A stretch of DNA of 64,000 nucleotides, taken from positions 23,461,295-23,525,294 of the forward strand of contig NC_088298.1 in the NCBI RefSeq assembly GCF_032854445.1. The letters are read 5' to 3'. The stretch's first letter is position 1, and each line of letters opens with the position of its first letter. This document shows, one piece after another, positions 27,401 through 35,709 of this stretch. The notes beneath the pieces are model-generated. The model was not told where the DNA came from. It searched no databases and worked only from the letters and a program-made list of their open reading frames with translations. The stretch comes from Liolophura sinensis (lineage: Eukaryota; Mollusca; Polyplacophora; Chitonida; Chitonidae). The position numbers and the translations under genes are program-made.

Positions 27401-30400
27401 TGATAAAAACACAAGCATGTATACGTACATACACGTTATGGTGATGATAAAAACACAAGCATGTATACATACATACGCGTTATGTTGATGATAAAAGCAC
27501 AAGCATGTGTACATACATACACGCTATGTTGATGATAAAAGCACGAGCATGTATACGTACACACACGTTATGGTGATGATAAAAACACAAGCATGTGTAC
27601 ATACATACACGTGATGGTGATGATAAAAACACAAGCATGTGTACATACATGTACATACATGTTATGGTGATGATCATTATCTTTCCAGACCACAACCGAT
27701 GGGTTTGCTTCAGAAGACAAAGCCCAAGAGGTTGAGGTGAGTGAAGGATGCTGTTGCGCAAGGCTCTTGCTAACAAAAATTAAAATCAGAAAGGGACGTT
27801 CAATAGTAATGTTTGTATGGTGGATATTTGGGACCATATGTGGTGTATTATTTGTACGTGATAATGCTTGATATGAGGAAACTAAGAAATTTATTTGAAT
27901 GTAAATTTGTTGTATCAACTATTCAGTTGAAAAGCCCTTTTCACAGTGTAAATGCAGCATTTGAAACAGTTTGTTATACTTGTTTTTGACCAGTCTAATT
28001 GCACCACCCAGAAAATTTNNNNNNNNNNNNNNNNNNNNNNNNNNNNNNNNNNNNNNNNNNNNNNNNNNNNNNNNNNNNNNNNNNNNNNNNNNNNNNNNNN
28101 NNNNNNNNNNNNNNNNNNNNNNNNNNNNNNNNNNNNNNNNNNNNNNNNNNNNNNNNNNNNNNNNNNNNNNNNNNNNNNNNNNNNNNNNNNNNNNNNNNNN
28201 NNNNNNNNNNNNNNNNNNGCATGTGTACATACATACACGTTATGGTGATGATAAAAGCACAAGCATGTATACGTACATACACGTTATGGTGATGATAAAA
28301 GCACAAGCATGTGTACAATACATACACGTTATGGTGATGATAAAAGCACAAGCATGTATACATACGTACACGTTATGGTGATGATAAAAGCACAAGCATG
28401 TATACATACATACGCGTTATGTTGATGATAAAAGCACAAGCATGTGTACATACATACACGTTATGGTGATGATAAAAGCATAAGCATGTATACGTACATA
28501 CACGTTATGGTGATGATAAAAGCACAAGCAATGTATACATACGTACACGTTATGGTGATGATAAAAGCACAAGCATGTATACACACATACACGTTACGGT
28601 GATGATAAAAACACAAGCATGTATACATACATACACATTACGGTGATGATAAAAGCACAAGCATGTATACACACATACGCGTTATGTTGATGATAAAAGC
28701 ACAAGCATGTGGTACATACATACACGTTATGGTGATGATAAAAGCATAAGCATGTATACGTACATACACGTTATGGTGATGATAAAAGCACAAGCATGTA
28801 TACATACGTACACGTTATGGTGATGATAAAAGCACAAGCATGTATACACACATACACATTATGGTGATGATAAAAGCACAAGCATGTATACATACATACA
28901 CGTTATGGTGATGATAAAAGCACAAGCATGTATACATACGTACACGTTATGGTGATGATAAAAGCACAAGCATGTATACATACGTACACGTTATGGTGAT
29001 GATAAAAGCACAAGCATGTATACATACGTACATGTTATGGTAATGATAAAAGCACAAGCATGTGTACATACATACACGTTATGGTGATGATAAAAGCACA
29101 AGCATGTATACATACGTACACGTGATGGTAATGATAAAAGCATAAGCATGTATACGTACATACACGTTATGGTGATGATAAAAGCACAAGCATGTATACA
29201 CACATACGCTTATGTTGATGATAAAAGCACAAGCATGTGTACATACATACACGTTATGGTGATGATAAAAAACACAAGCATGTATACGTACATACACGTT
29301 ATGGTGATGATAAAAGCACAAGCATGTATACATACATACACGTGATGGTGATGATAAAAGCACAAGCATGTATACATACGTACACGTTATGGTGATGATA
29401 AAAGCACAAGGCATGTATACATACATACGCGTTATGTTGATGATAAAAAGCACAAGCATGTGTACATACATACACGTTATGGTGATGATAAAAGCATAAG
29501 CATGTATACGTACGTATACGTTATGGTGATGATAAAAGCACAAGCATGTTATACATACGTACACGTTATGGTGATGATAAAAGCACAAGCATGTATACAC
29601 ACATACACATTATGGTGATGATAAAAGCACAAGCATGTATACATACATACACGGTTATGGTGATGATAAAAGCACAAGGCATGTATACATACATACACGT
29701 TATGGTGATGATAAAAGCACAAGCATGTATACGTACATACACGTTATGGTGATGGATAAAAACACAAGCATGTATTACATACATACACGTTACGGTGATG
29801 ATAAAAGCATAAGCATGTATACGTACATACACGTATGGTGATGATAAAAGCACAAGGCATGTATACATACATACACGTTACGGTGATGATAAAAGCACAA
29901 GCATGTATACACACATACGCGTTATGTTGATGATAAAAGCACAAGCATGTGTACATACATACACGTTATGGTGATGATAAAAGCACAAGCATGTATATGT
30001 ACATACACGTTATGGTGATGATAAAAGCACAAGCATGTATATATACATACACGTTATGTTGATTAAAACACAAGCATGTATACGTACATACACGTTATGG
30101 TGATGATAAAAACACAAGCATGTATACATACATACGCGTTATGTTGATGATAAAAGGCACAAGCATGTGTACGTACATACACGTTATGGTGATGATAAAA
30201 GCACAAGCATGTATACACACATACGCGTTATGTTGATGATAAAAGCACAAGCATGTGTACATACATACACGTTATGGTGATGATAAAAACACAAGCATGT
30301 ATACGTACATACACGTTATGGTGATGATAAAAGCACAAGCATGTATACATACATACACGTGATGGTGATGATAAAAGCACAAGCATGTATACATACGTAC

Positions 30401-32854
30401 ACGTTATGGTGATGATAAAAGCACAAGCATGTATACATACATACGCGGTATGTTGATGATAAAAGCACAAGCATGTGTACATACATACACGTTATGGTGA
30501 TGATAAAAGCATAAGCATGTATACGTACGTACACGTTATGGTGATGATAAAAGCACAAGCATGTATACATACGTACACGTTATGGTGATGATAAAAGCAC
30601 AAGCATGTATACACACATACACATTATGGTGATGATAAAAGCACAAAGCATGTATACATACATACACGTTATGGTGATGATAAAAGCACAAGCATGTATA
30701 CATACATACGCGTTACGGTGATGATAAAAGCACAAGCATGTATACACACATACGCGTTATGTGATGATAAAAGCACAAGCATGTGTACATACTTACACAT
30801 TATGGTGATGATAAAAGCACAAGCATGTATACGTACACACACGTTATGGTGATGATAAAAACACAAGCATGTATACGTACATACACGTTATGGTGATGAT
30901 AAAAGCACAAGCATGTATACATACGTACACGTTATGGTGATGATAAAAGCACAAGCATGTATACGTACATACACGTTATGGTGATGATAAAAACACAAGC
31001 ATGTATACATACATACACGTTACGGTGATGATAAAAGCATAAGCATGTATACGTACATACACGTTATGGTGATGATAAAAGCACAAGCATGTATACATAC
31101 ATACACGTTACGGTGATGATAAAAGCACAAGCATGTATATGTACATACACGTTATGGTGATGATAAAAGCACAAGCATGTATATATACATACACGTTATG
31201 GTGATGATAAAAGCACAAGCATGTATACGTACATACACGTTATGGTGATGATAAAAACACAAGCATGTATACATACATACGCGTTATGTTGATGATAAAA
31301 GCACAAGCATGTGTACGTACATACGCGTTATGTTGATGATAAAAGCACGAGCATGTATACGTACACACACGTTATGGTGATGATAAAAACACAAGCATGT
31401 ATACATACATACGCGTTATGGTGATGATAAAAGCACAAGCATGTGTACGTACACACACGTTATGGTGATGATAAAAACACAAGCATGTGTACGTACATTC
31501 ACGTTATGGTGATGATAAAAGCACAAGCATGTATACGTACATACACGTTATGGTGATGATAAAAACACAAGCATGTATACATACATACGCGTTACGGTGA
31601 TGATTAAAGCACAAGCATGTATACACACATACGCGTTATGTTGATGATAAAAGCACAAGCATGTGTACATACATACACATTATGGTGATGATAAAAGCAC
31701 AAGCATGTATACATACATACACGTTATGGTGATGATAAAAACACAAGCATGTATACGTACATACACGTTATGGTGATGATAAAAACACAAGCATGTATAC
31801 ATACATACATGTTATGGTGATGATAAAAGCACAAGCATGTATACATACATACACATTATGGTGATGATAAAAGCACAAGCATGTATACATACATACACGT
31901 TATGGTGATGATAAAAGCACAAGCATGTATACACACATACGCGTTATGTTGATGATAAAAGCACAAGCATGTATACATACATACACGTTATGGTGATGAT
32001 AAAAACACAAGCATGTATACGTACATACACGTTATGGTGATGATAAAAACACAAGCATGTATACATACATACGCGTTATGTTGATGATAAAAGCACAAGC
32101 ATGTGTACATACATACACGCTCTGTTGATGATAAAAGCACGAGCATGTATACGTACACACACGTTATGGTGATGATAAAAACACAAGCATGTGTACATAC
32201 ATACACGTGATGGTGATGATAAAAACACAAGCATGTGTACATACATGTACATACATGTTATGGTGATGATCATTATCTTTCCAGACCACAACCGATGGGT
32301 TTGCTTCAGAAGACAAAGCCCAAGAGGTTGAGGTGAGTGAAGGATGCTGTTGTGCAAGGCTCTTGCTAACAAAAATTAAAATCAGAAAGGGACGTTCAAT
32401 AGTAATGTTTGTATGGTGGATATTTGGGACCATATGTGGTGTATTATTTGTACGTGATAATGCTTGATATGAGGAAACTAAGAAATTTATTTGAATGTAA
32501 ATTTGTTGTATCAACTATTCAGTTGAAAAGCCCTTTTCACAGTGTAAATGCAGCATTTGAAACAGTTTGTTATACTTGTTTTTGACCAGTCTAATTGCAC
32601 CACCCAGAAAATTTTCCGCCATTGTATGTATAAAAAATTCTGGACCCTGACATTAACGAACAATAAATAAATAAATAAAAATGAGATCTATGTTGACAGT
32701 TAGTTGCTCATTCTGTTTCTAGGCATTCTTTAAAGAGCACCCTGCACCAGCGGCTGAACGAACTGTCCAACAGTCCTGTGAGAACATTCGACTCAACGCA
32801 GACTGGATGGCCAGAGATTCCGAGAAGGTCAAGGCATTCCTCCAGGGGAAGTAA
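353..32854 (+). CDS. NPEPPS: Puromycin-sensitive aminopeptidase (M1 family), 19 visible exons, 5' partial
   Basis: Zinc aminopeptidase that removes N-terminal residues from peptides, typically cytosolic in animals (family knowledge). Joined exons: 353-435, 4291-4413, 5411-5518, 5911-6102, 7024-7120, 7718-7866, 8423-8587, 8991-9095, 9814-9969, 13910-13991, 14805-14941, 15429-15563, 16347-16566, 20235-20377, 21118-21174, 22469-22576, 24097-24249, 32285-32332 (second copy 27689-27736), 32723-32854. All introns are GT-AG and all phases agree, giving about 797 codons to a TAA stop. The GAMEN substrate-binding motif, HELAH zinc site and downstream LNEG glutamate are present, so the enzyme looks catalytically intact. 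Colinearity with vertebrate PSA holds from its early N-terminal domain to the C-terminal ERAP1-like helical domain. About the first 80-120 residues and the start codon lie upstream of the window. Introns are swollen by minisatellites, a hAT remnant and SINEs. Confidence 0.95.
770..3010 (+). pseudogene. hAT-type DNA transposon remnant (CGGBP1/ZBED-like transposase), broken
   Basis: Inside the first visible intron. At about 855-1045 lies a BED/CGGBP1-like zinc-finger segment ([20 protein letters not shown], ending [10 protein letters not shown]). About 1059-1400, in another frame, reads [20 protein letters not shown] and then [20 protein letters not shown], resembling hAT transposases with a CGGBP1-like N terminus. 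2676-2894 reads as a degraded C-terminal part. Stops and frameshifts separate the pieces, and the coding part at 1928-2591 is amplified into eight 83-bp repeats, so this is a dead copy. Terminal inverted repeats and target duplications were not identified, so the limits are approximate. Superfamily assignment rests on motif resemblance only. Confidence 0.6.
1928..2591 (+). repeat. 83-bp tandem repeat, 8 copies, inside the hAT remnant
   Basis: Units begin cagaaatcttgcttcaactt at 1928, 2011, 2094, 2177, 2260, 2343, 2426 and 2509, with very few differences (ctgtgg/ctttgg, cacctt/caccat). Each contains a transposase-like stretch ([19 protein letters not shown]); 83 bp breaks the frame at every unit. 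Confidence 0.95.
3069..3660 (+). repeat. 154-bp tandem repeat, 3 close copies plus a diverged fourth
   Basis: Units start ttgttgagatagctataaac at 3071, 3225 and 3379; a fourth, diverged and shorter copy starts near 3535. It lies directly downstream of the hAT remnant and may be part of its end. Confidence 0.92.
4291..4413 (+). CDS. NPEPPS: Aminopeptidase exon
   Basis: 41 codons, phase 0 on both sides, acceptor gatatcag and donor gtttgt. Contains [19 protein letters not shown] and AAVTQFE, the strongly conserved M1 N-terminal domain stretch next to the substrate site. Confidence 0.95.
4811..4990 (+). mobile_element. tRNA-derived SINE copy
   Basis: tRNA-like head with a B-box-like gggttcaatccc, then the family body and tail (gtataagtgaaatattcttg, caccaatcaaataaataaat). 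Somewhat diverged and about 180 bp. Confidence 0.75.
5411..5518 (+). CDS. NPEPPS: Aminopeptidase exon
   Basis: 36 codons, phase 0-0, acceptor ttttttccag and donor gtgagt. Contains [20 protein letters not shown], the M1 signature following TQFE, then a beta strand ending VALSNM. Confidence 0.96.
5911..6102 (+). CDS. NPEPPS: Aminopeptidase exon
   Basis: 64 codons, phase 0-0, acceptor tgacttccag and donor gtaagt. Contains [20 protein letters not shown] and VRVYTPVGK, nearly identical to animal PSA. Confidence 0.96.
7024..7120 (+). CDS. NPEPPS: Aminopeptidase exon
   Basis: 97 bp, enters phase 0 and leaves phase 1. Reads [20 protein letters not shown] and on to [10 protein letters not shown]; the split Gly codon begins the GAMEN motif completed in the next exon. 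Confidence 0.95.
7718..7866 (+). CDS. NPEPPS: Aminopeptidase exon with GAMEN and HELAH catalytic motifs
   Basis: 149 bp, acceptor gttacacag and donor gtaata. Contains [13 protein letters not shown], the M1 exopeptidase motif that holds the peptide N terminus. It also has [17 protein letters not shown] with HELAH at 7825-7839, which gives two zinc ligands and the general base. The third zinc ligand lies in the next exon. Confidence 0.97.
8290..8454 (+). repeat. 55-bp tandem triplication of a 3' splice site and exon start
   Basis: Three near-identical 55-bp units with tatatgttctgat at 8291, 8346 and 8401. Each carries the intron end, the ag acceptor and the coding bases for [11 protein letters not shown]. 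Only the third unit runs on into the rest of the exon. Using either upstream acceptor reaches an in-frame TGA soon after NEGYMF because 55 is not a multiple of 3. Confidence 0.93.
8423..8587 (+). CDS. NPEPPS: Aminopeptidase exon carrying the third zinc ligand
   Basis: 55 codons, phase 0-0, using the third of three tandem acceptors; donor gtaatt. Reads [20 protein letters not shown] and on to NNSHPIE. The Glu in LNEG is the third zinc ligand of M1 enzymes. Confidence 0.95.
8991..9095 (+). CDS. NPEPPS: Aminopeptidase exon
   Basis: 35 codons, phase 0-0, acceptor cttacttcag and donor gtaagc. Contains [20 protein letters not shown], which includes the SYSKGAS segment with the conserved catalytic-domain Tyr, then [12 protein letters not shown]. 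Confidence 0.96.
9365..9590 (+). repeat. Dispersed repeat, related to 75-262
   Basis: Shares internal blocks with the sequence near the window start (for example gttaaaaatctgcata), but ends in the SINE-like tail caccaatcaaataata. It could be a composite of two elements. Confidence 0.4.
9814..9969 (+). CDS. NPEPPS: Aminopeptidase exon
   Basis: 52 codons, phase 0-0, acceptor ctgttgcag and donor gtatgg. Contains [34 protein letters not shown] and [11 protein letters not shown], the end of the M1 catalytic domain. Confidence 0.96.
10221..12330. repeat. 36-bp minisatellite, about 58 copies, two subfamilies
   Basis: Basic unit tgtcacatggaatgcagcgc plus tgatgtagccgagtga, period 36 measured from 10221 to 10257 onward. 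The left two thirds have the gctgatgtagc type and the right third the gccaatatagc type with gaattc. Three short deletions leave gtcacaaaatatagc near 11557, 11724 and 12071, suggesting higher-order duplication. The array is in the aminopeptidase intron 9970-13909. Because 36 is 12 codons, the minus strand stays open for 467 codons (11558-10155), which is a repeat effect. Confidence 0.95.
12331..13557. other. Intron sequence without recognised features
   Basis: AT-rich intron of the aminopeptidase gene. Short ORFs only (for example 13005-13229) with no recognisable motifs. Confidence 0.5.
13558..13583 (+). other. Possible 26-bp cryptic micro-exon
   Basis: A 26-bp segment reading GDIPQIAE- sits between a good acceptor (cctttccacag) and a good donor (gtaagt), in the intron between the exons ending FPVLK and starting VSQTQ. 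The normal exon join already aligns with PSA without it, and 26 bp would shift the frame, so it is not part of the model. Confidence 0.25.
13910..13991 (+). CDS. NPEPPS: Aminopeptidase exon
   Basis: 82 bp, phase 0 in and phase 1 out, acceptor ctctcttcag and donor gtaagg. Reads [20 protein letters not shown] and on, matching the PSA VEAEQVEDDRLLRLSQKKFC region (beta domain). Confidence 0.93.
14036..14293 (-). mobile_element. tRNA-derived SINE copy, minus strand
   Basis: Reverse complement of the family: tail tgattggtgttttacgccgt at the left, gcattatggtgggagg in the body, and tRNA-like head with tgctaaccctcttgg at the right. Near full length. Confidence 0.8.
14411..14596 (+). mobile_element. 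SINE copy, 3'-truncated
   Basis: Clean head gggggcctccgtggctcagt, A box region ggttagcgcgctagcg and B box gagttcaagtcc. It stops at gtttcccccgggctctg, lacking the usual tail. Confidence 0.8.
14805..14941 (+). CDS. NPEPPS: Aminopeptidase exon
   Basis: 137 bp, phase 1 in and phase 0 out, acceptor gttgacag and donor gtgagc. Reads [20 protein letters not shown] and on to [10 protein letters not shown], aligning with PSA CPQWMVPITIST and the region just before KLNLGTVG. Confidence 0.93.
15429..15563 (+). CDS. NPEPPS: Aminopeptidase exon
   Basis: 45 codons, phase 0-0. Contains [20 protein letters not shown] and [15 protein letters not shown], the start of the C-terminal helical domain. Confidence 0.96.
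16347..16566 (+). CDS. NPEPPS: Aminopeptidase exon
   Basis: 220 bp, phase 0 in and phase 1 out, acceptor taactttag and donor gtatga. Contains [34 protein letters not shown] and [16 protein letters not shown], colinear with the PSA helical domain. Confidence 0.96.
17200..17410 (+). mobile_element. Degraded SINE-like element
   Basis: Contains tRNA-like boxes (gattaggttgcttgtctttc and ggaaatttgatcccag). It lacks the common SINE tail, so the family is uncertain. Confidence 0.3.
17585..20253 (+). repeat. 70-bp array of about 38 repeated 3' splice sites plus exon start
   Basis: Period 70 from tgacatgttgttgtggcagg at 17641, 17711, 17781, 17851, 17921 and so on. Each unit holds a branch-like tgttgac, a G/T-rich tract, the acceptor tgttgtggcag, and about 27 bases equal to the start of the exon at 20235 (GPLVAMLRE), then a TGA in that frame. 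The last unit is the genuine acceptor and exon start. A shortened unit near 18561-18600 has lost most of the exon part. Long minus-strand ORFs across the array are a repeat effect. Confidence 0.96.
18567..18573 (+). promoter_or_regulatory. Donor-like cag|gtaagg created inside the 70-bp array
   Basis: In the shortened unit the acceptor cag is fused to gtaagg, a near-ideal 5' splice site, downstream of many acceptors. Together they could define a cryptic exon of about 70 bp or a multiple of it. Inference only. Confidence 0.35.
20235..20377 (+). CDS. NPEPPS: Aminopeptidase exon whose acceptor seeds the 70-bp array
   Basis: 143 bp, phase 1 in and phase 0 out, acceptor gttgtggcag and donor gtaagt. 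Reads [20 protein letters not shown] and on to LPADLRSP, matching PSA GHLDALLRGLVLGKLGKAGH and LSADLRSP. The first 20-30 coding bases and the acceptor are repeated about 38 times immediately upstream. Confidence 0.94.
20652..20917 (+). mobile_element. Full-length tRNA-derived SINE (reference copy in this window)
   Basis: About 265 bp: head gggggcctccgtggctcagt, A box region gttagcgcgctagcg, B box gagttcaagtcc, body ggtttcccccgggctg and ccaccataatgctggccgcc, tail gtataagtgaaatattcttg and caccaatcaaataaataaat. This copy defines the family against which the others were recognised. Confidence 0.88.
21118..21174 (+). CDS. NPEPPS: Aminopeptidase exon
   Basis: 19 codons, phase 0-0, acceptor gatttcag and donor gtaagt. 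Reads [19 protein letters not shown], matching the PSA VYLTVLKHGDGTTLDIML region. Confidence 0.9.
21233..21458 (+). mobile_element. Diverged SINE copy
   Basis: gggcctccatggccatgggg head, gtagttccaagtccagc B-box region, ccaccattatgcaggc body and a tail ending caaataaacaaataa. Follows the aminopeptidase exon 21118-21174 by about 60 bp. Confidence 0.7.
21480..21612 (+). mobile_element. SINE fragment (3' half)
   Basis: ctcaccataatgctgcc, gaagtgaaatatttttgagt and aaaacacccatcaaatgaat correspond to the 3' half of the family; no head. Confidence 0.6.
22469..22576 (+). CDS. NPEPPS: Aminopeptidase exon
   Basis: 36 codons, phase 0-0, acceptor ttttttcacag and donor gtgagt. Contains [20 protein letters not shown] and VLDFALS, matching PSA LHKQADMQEEKNRIERVLG and VLTFALS. 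Confidence 0.95.
23385..24030. repeat. 40-bp minisatellite, about 16 copies
   Basis: Unit tcatagatatgtatctcacc plus catagaactcccactccccg, period 40 from 23401 on, with few substitutions. It ends about 65 bp before the acceptor of the exon at 24097. Confidence 0.96.
24097..24249 (+). CDS. NPEPPS: Aminopeptidase exon
   Basis: 51 codons, phase 0-0, acceptor cgctccacag and donor gtgagt. Contains [20 protein letters not shown] and [20 protein letters not shown], colinear with PSA. Confidence 0.95.
24270..24525 (+). mobile_element. SINE copy
   Basis: Head with a degraded A box, B box gagttccaagtccagc, body ctcaccataatgctgactgc, tail attcttgagtacggcattga and caccaatgaaataaac. Starts about 20 bp after the exon ending 24249. 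Confidence 0.7.
24713..27685. repeat. 44-bp minisatellite, about 67 copies (left block)
   Basis: Unit catgtatacatacatacacg plus ttatggtgatgataaaagcacaag, period 44 (24731 to 24775). Variation is limited to a few positions (tatac/tgtac, tacat/tacgt, gcgttatgttg/acgttatggtg), producing recurrent multi-unit patterns. It runs to within about 15 bp of the acceptor of the exon at 27689. Confidence 0.96.
27689..27736 (+). CDS. NPEPPS: Aminopeptidase 48-bp exon, first copy (probable assembly duplicate)
   Basis: Acceptor atctttccag and donor gtgagt; reads [16 protein letters not shown], aligning with PSA SVEGFAVDKMAGEVK. The identical exon recurs at 32285-32332 on the far side of an N gap. If both were real and spliced in, the protein would gain 16 in-frame residues. 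Confidence 0.7.
27790..27885 (+). repeat. Dispersed repeat related to the foldback arm at 40230
   Basis: gtttgtatggtggatatttgggaccatatgtgg resembles tttttgtatggtgggtattt-aagaccacctctgg at about 40298-40330. A second copy is at about 32386-32481 in the duplicated block. Confidence 0.4.
28019..28218. other. Assembly gap (200 N)
   Basis: A run of exactly 200 undetermined bases, presumably a fixed-size scaffold gap. The left flank ends in single-copy intron sequence that recurs at 32614; the right flank begins inside the 44-bp array. Confidence 0.99.
28219..32275. repeat. 44-bp minisatellite, about 92 copies (right block)
   Basis: Same unit as the left block and many of the same variant orders, for example tatatgtacat followed by tatatatacat at 26668, 29993 and 31136. 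The stretch to about 30760 has many one-base indels; the rest is clean. It ends with the same two diverged units before the exon copy at 32285. Confidence 0.95.
32285..32332 (+). CDS. NPEPPS: Aminopeptidase 48-bp exon, second copy
   Basis: Same sequence and splice sites as 27689-27736. This copy has an uninterrupted path to the terminal exon, so I use it in the gene model. Sixteen codons, phase 0-0. Confidence 0.85.
32723..32854 (+). CDS. NPEPPS: Aminopeptidase terminal exon with stop
   Basis: Acceptor ctgtttctag. Reads [20 protein letters not shown] and on to VKAFLQGK followed by TAA at 32852-32854, matching the PSA end AFFESHPAPSAERTIQQCCE. The 3' UTR follows; a possible polyadenylation signal AATAAA lies at 33832-33837. 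Confidence 0.96.
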   Translation, partial: AFFKEHPAPAAERTVQQSCENIRLNADWMARDSEKVKAFLQGK

Positions 32855-33324
32855 CTCATAAAGCTGTTTCTCCTCAAAAGTCCACGAAAGTTAAATTAGT
32901 GCATCAGTTATTCAGAATGTGTTTAGCTTTTCTTTTTTTCTTTTTTATAAAGTGAACATCCAGAAATCCAAGATCTGCTGATGATAACTGCAAAAAAATG
33001 GTTGAAAAATGTTGAAATTGAAATTAGAATATGTGGTTTAAAACAGAAGTTAGCTTCAGTGACCTCTTCAGCTTTCCTGAAGTCAACCTGGGGTAATTTA
33101 GTCCTTCATTTTCCAAATTCTAATATGAATAAATTGGCCTGTCTAATGTTTGTTATAGATAATAGTCGCTTACTGAACATAATAATGAAAATGTCCCTTC
33201 GCTCCACAAACTCGTTGGCTGTGCATTATGTCTACTTCTGGTTTTCTGGGGCCTAAGGGTATTGGAAAACAATGTAGGTTACAAAGGGTTTCAAGTTCTG
33301 TACAATGTTTCAATTCTCTGGTAT

Positions 33325-33560
33325 TTAAAGTTCAAATGTTCATTTTGTCAATTTAAGGGATATTCTAGGTTCAAAGATCAAATGTGCATTTTGCCATTTC
33401 AAGAGATATTCTAGGTTCAAAGTTCAGATGTGCATTTTGTCAATTTAAGGGATATTCTAGGTTCAAAGATCAAATGTGCATTTTGCCAATTCAAGAGATA
33501 GGCAGGGTTCAAAGTTCAAATGTGCATTTTGCCATTGTAAAGTGTAGCCTATATTCAAAA
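33325..33560. repeat. 46-bp tandem repeat, 5 copies, in the aminopeptidase 3' UTR region
   Basis: Units at 33331, 33377, 33423, 33469 and 33515 with core tcaaatgtgcattttgcca and attctaggttcaaag. Diverged but exactly spaced. Confidence 0.9.
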
Positions 33561-33599
33561 TTATTCAAAGCTTAAATGTTACATTTTGCAGATTCAAGG

Positions 33600-34225
33600 G
33601 GTATGCTATTAGAGTGTTATGATACCGACAGGGTTCATCTTTGAGAACCTTCCATAATACAGTCCTGGTGCCTGAAATTCACTAAAGTTAGATTAATATA
33701 ATTTTACCTTTGTTAAAAATCTTTACTACTCTCACATCAAGGTCATAATCCATTTAACAGTTATACTACCAGTCAAATTAATTTAGCTGAAGAGTGCTAT
33801 AATTGTCTCATCATCAACATTAAGTTGGCTTAATAAAGTGCTTTATGTTGTTGCACAGAAATTTTAAATTGTGAACATTTTTCGTGTTTTTAAGGTGTTT
33901 AAAATAATTGCATATCCTGAAAGATTATAATCTATGTGTGACTGATCAGTAATAGCTTTTATAAGTGCTAAAGTTCACACTGTGTACATTGTAATGTTTT
34001 GCTGTTCTCACCCCGCCCCCCCCCCCCACTATAACATCTTCTTGTGGTAACACTACAACATTAATGTTTTAAAATGTGGACATTTTCTGTGAAAAAATGA
34101 TAAAAGAAGCAAGAACAATTCCTTTGTTGAATAATTCATGTTTGTATGTGAATAATTATGGATTTGAGTTAAAAATCTATTTTGTGGCCAACCAGTACAG
34201 ACATTTGAGTTTTGGATTTCTTTGT
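33600..34225. other. Intergenic AT-rich DNA
   Basis: No gene seen. Contains the candidate polyadenylation signal and a C-rich run at about 34012-34028. Confidence 0.5.
33832..33837 (+). promoter_or_regulatory. Candidate polyadenylation signal for the aminopeptidase
   Basis: AATAAA about 980 bp after the stop codon, in AT-rich sequence that also contains the 46-bp repeats at 33325-33560. Choice of site is inference; no transcript end can be seen. Confidence 0.35.
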
Positions 34226-34227
34226 CC

Positions 34228-35155
34228 TTTGTGTTTATGAATGGATTGATGAATTGATTGACTGATTGATACATTGATTGGCTGATTGATATATTGATTG
34301 TTGGAAGGATGAATTGACTGATTGATACATTGATTGAAGGATGAATTGATTGACTGATTGGTACATTGATTGATGGAAGGATGGATTAATTGACTGATGC
34401 ATTGATTGATGGAAGGATGAATTGATTGACTGATTGATACATTGATTGAAGGATGAATTGATTGATACATTGATTGATGGAAGGATGGATTGATTGATTC
34501 ATTGATGGATGAAAGGAAGGATTGATTGACTGATTGATACATCTATTGATGGAGGAAGGATGAATTGGTTGACTGATTGATACATTGATTGATGGAAGGA
34601 TGGATTAATTGACTGATACATAGATTGATGGAAGGATGAATTGATTGACTGATACAGTGATTGATGGAGGGATGAATTGATTGACTGATACAGTGATTGA
34701 TAGAAGGATGAATTGATTGATACATTGATTGATGGAAGGATGAATTGATTGATTTATTGATGGATGAAAGGAAGGATTGATTGATGGAAGGATGAATTGA
34801 TTCATTGATGGATGAAAGGAAGGATTGATTGATGGGAGGATGAATTGATTGATGCATTGATTGATGGAAGGATGGATTGATTGATGGGAGGATGAATTGA
34901 TTGATACATTGATTGATGAAGGATGGATTGATTGATTGGAGGATGAATTGATTGATTCATTGATGGATGAAAGGAAGGATTGATTGACTGATTGATACAT
35001 CTATTGATGGAGGAAGGATGAATTGGTTGACTGATTGATACGTTGATTGATGGAAGGATGGATTAATTGACTGATACATAGATTGATGGAGGGATGAATT
35101 GATTGACTGATACAGTGATTGATGGAAGGATGAATTGATTGATTGACTGATTGTT
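34228..35155. repeat. GATT-type minisatellite (gattgatt and ggaaggatgaattgatt variants)
   Basis: Irregular array of gattgatacattgattgat and ggaaggatgaattgattgac units. A block near 34490-34640 recurs near 34960-35090, so higher-order duplication occurred. Ser/Gln/Asn-rich minus-strand ORFs are by-products. Confidence 0.93.
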
Positions 35156-35709
35156 TCACTGAAAGAGAACACTCAAGAATTATCTATTTAAAGGCAAAGA
35201 AATCACTAAAATGAAGTATGTATGGGATGAAAGACGATTAGAAACCAGGACAGTAGTTGAATTTGTTTAAGCTGGTAAAATGCTTTGGAATATTTTATTC
35301 TATGGTGGCCTTTTTCTGACCACAATGGGATAAGAGACGTCACATAAGGGTTTTTGCCACTGAACACGCATTATACTGCTACATTTCATCATTCAAAATG
35401 GATATACATGAATGCATTCAGAAAAAGCGTAATAATGTCGGTAATTGATACCTTCTGGGTCAAAACAGGCCACCATAGTGTCTGATCTTGTAACAATTTT
35501 ACTCGGATAGAAAAATACAAAAAAAAAAAAAATCCAACTATTGTCCTGGACAGTTTTTAGTGGTCTTCCACCTGATACATACTTCGTTTTAGAGTGGTCT
35601 TTGCCTTTAGCTTTGTTCACAATGGTCATTTGTAGGAAACCTGTGTGCCCAGAGTAATACAACATCTGGTTTGTGGACTCGTAGAATTTCACCTGAGGAG
35701 TGATATCGT

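Noticed and set aside
24713-32270. CRISPR-like or coding (Tyr/His/Cys-rich) interpretation of the 44-bp array
   Set aside because: There are no unique spacers between repeats, the genome is eukaryotic, and all minus-strand frames are open only because of unit composition.
34053-35172. Ser/Gln/Asn-rich ORFs in the GATT array
   Set aside because: Simple-repeat translation with no start context, splice sites or conserved motif.
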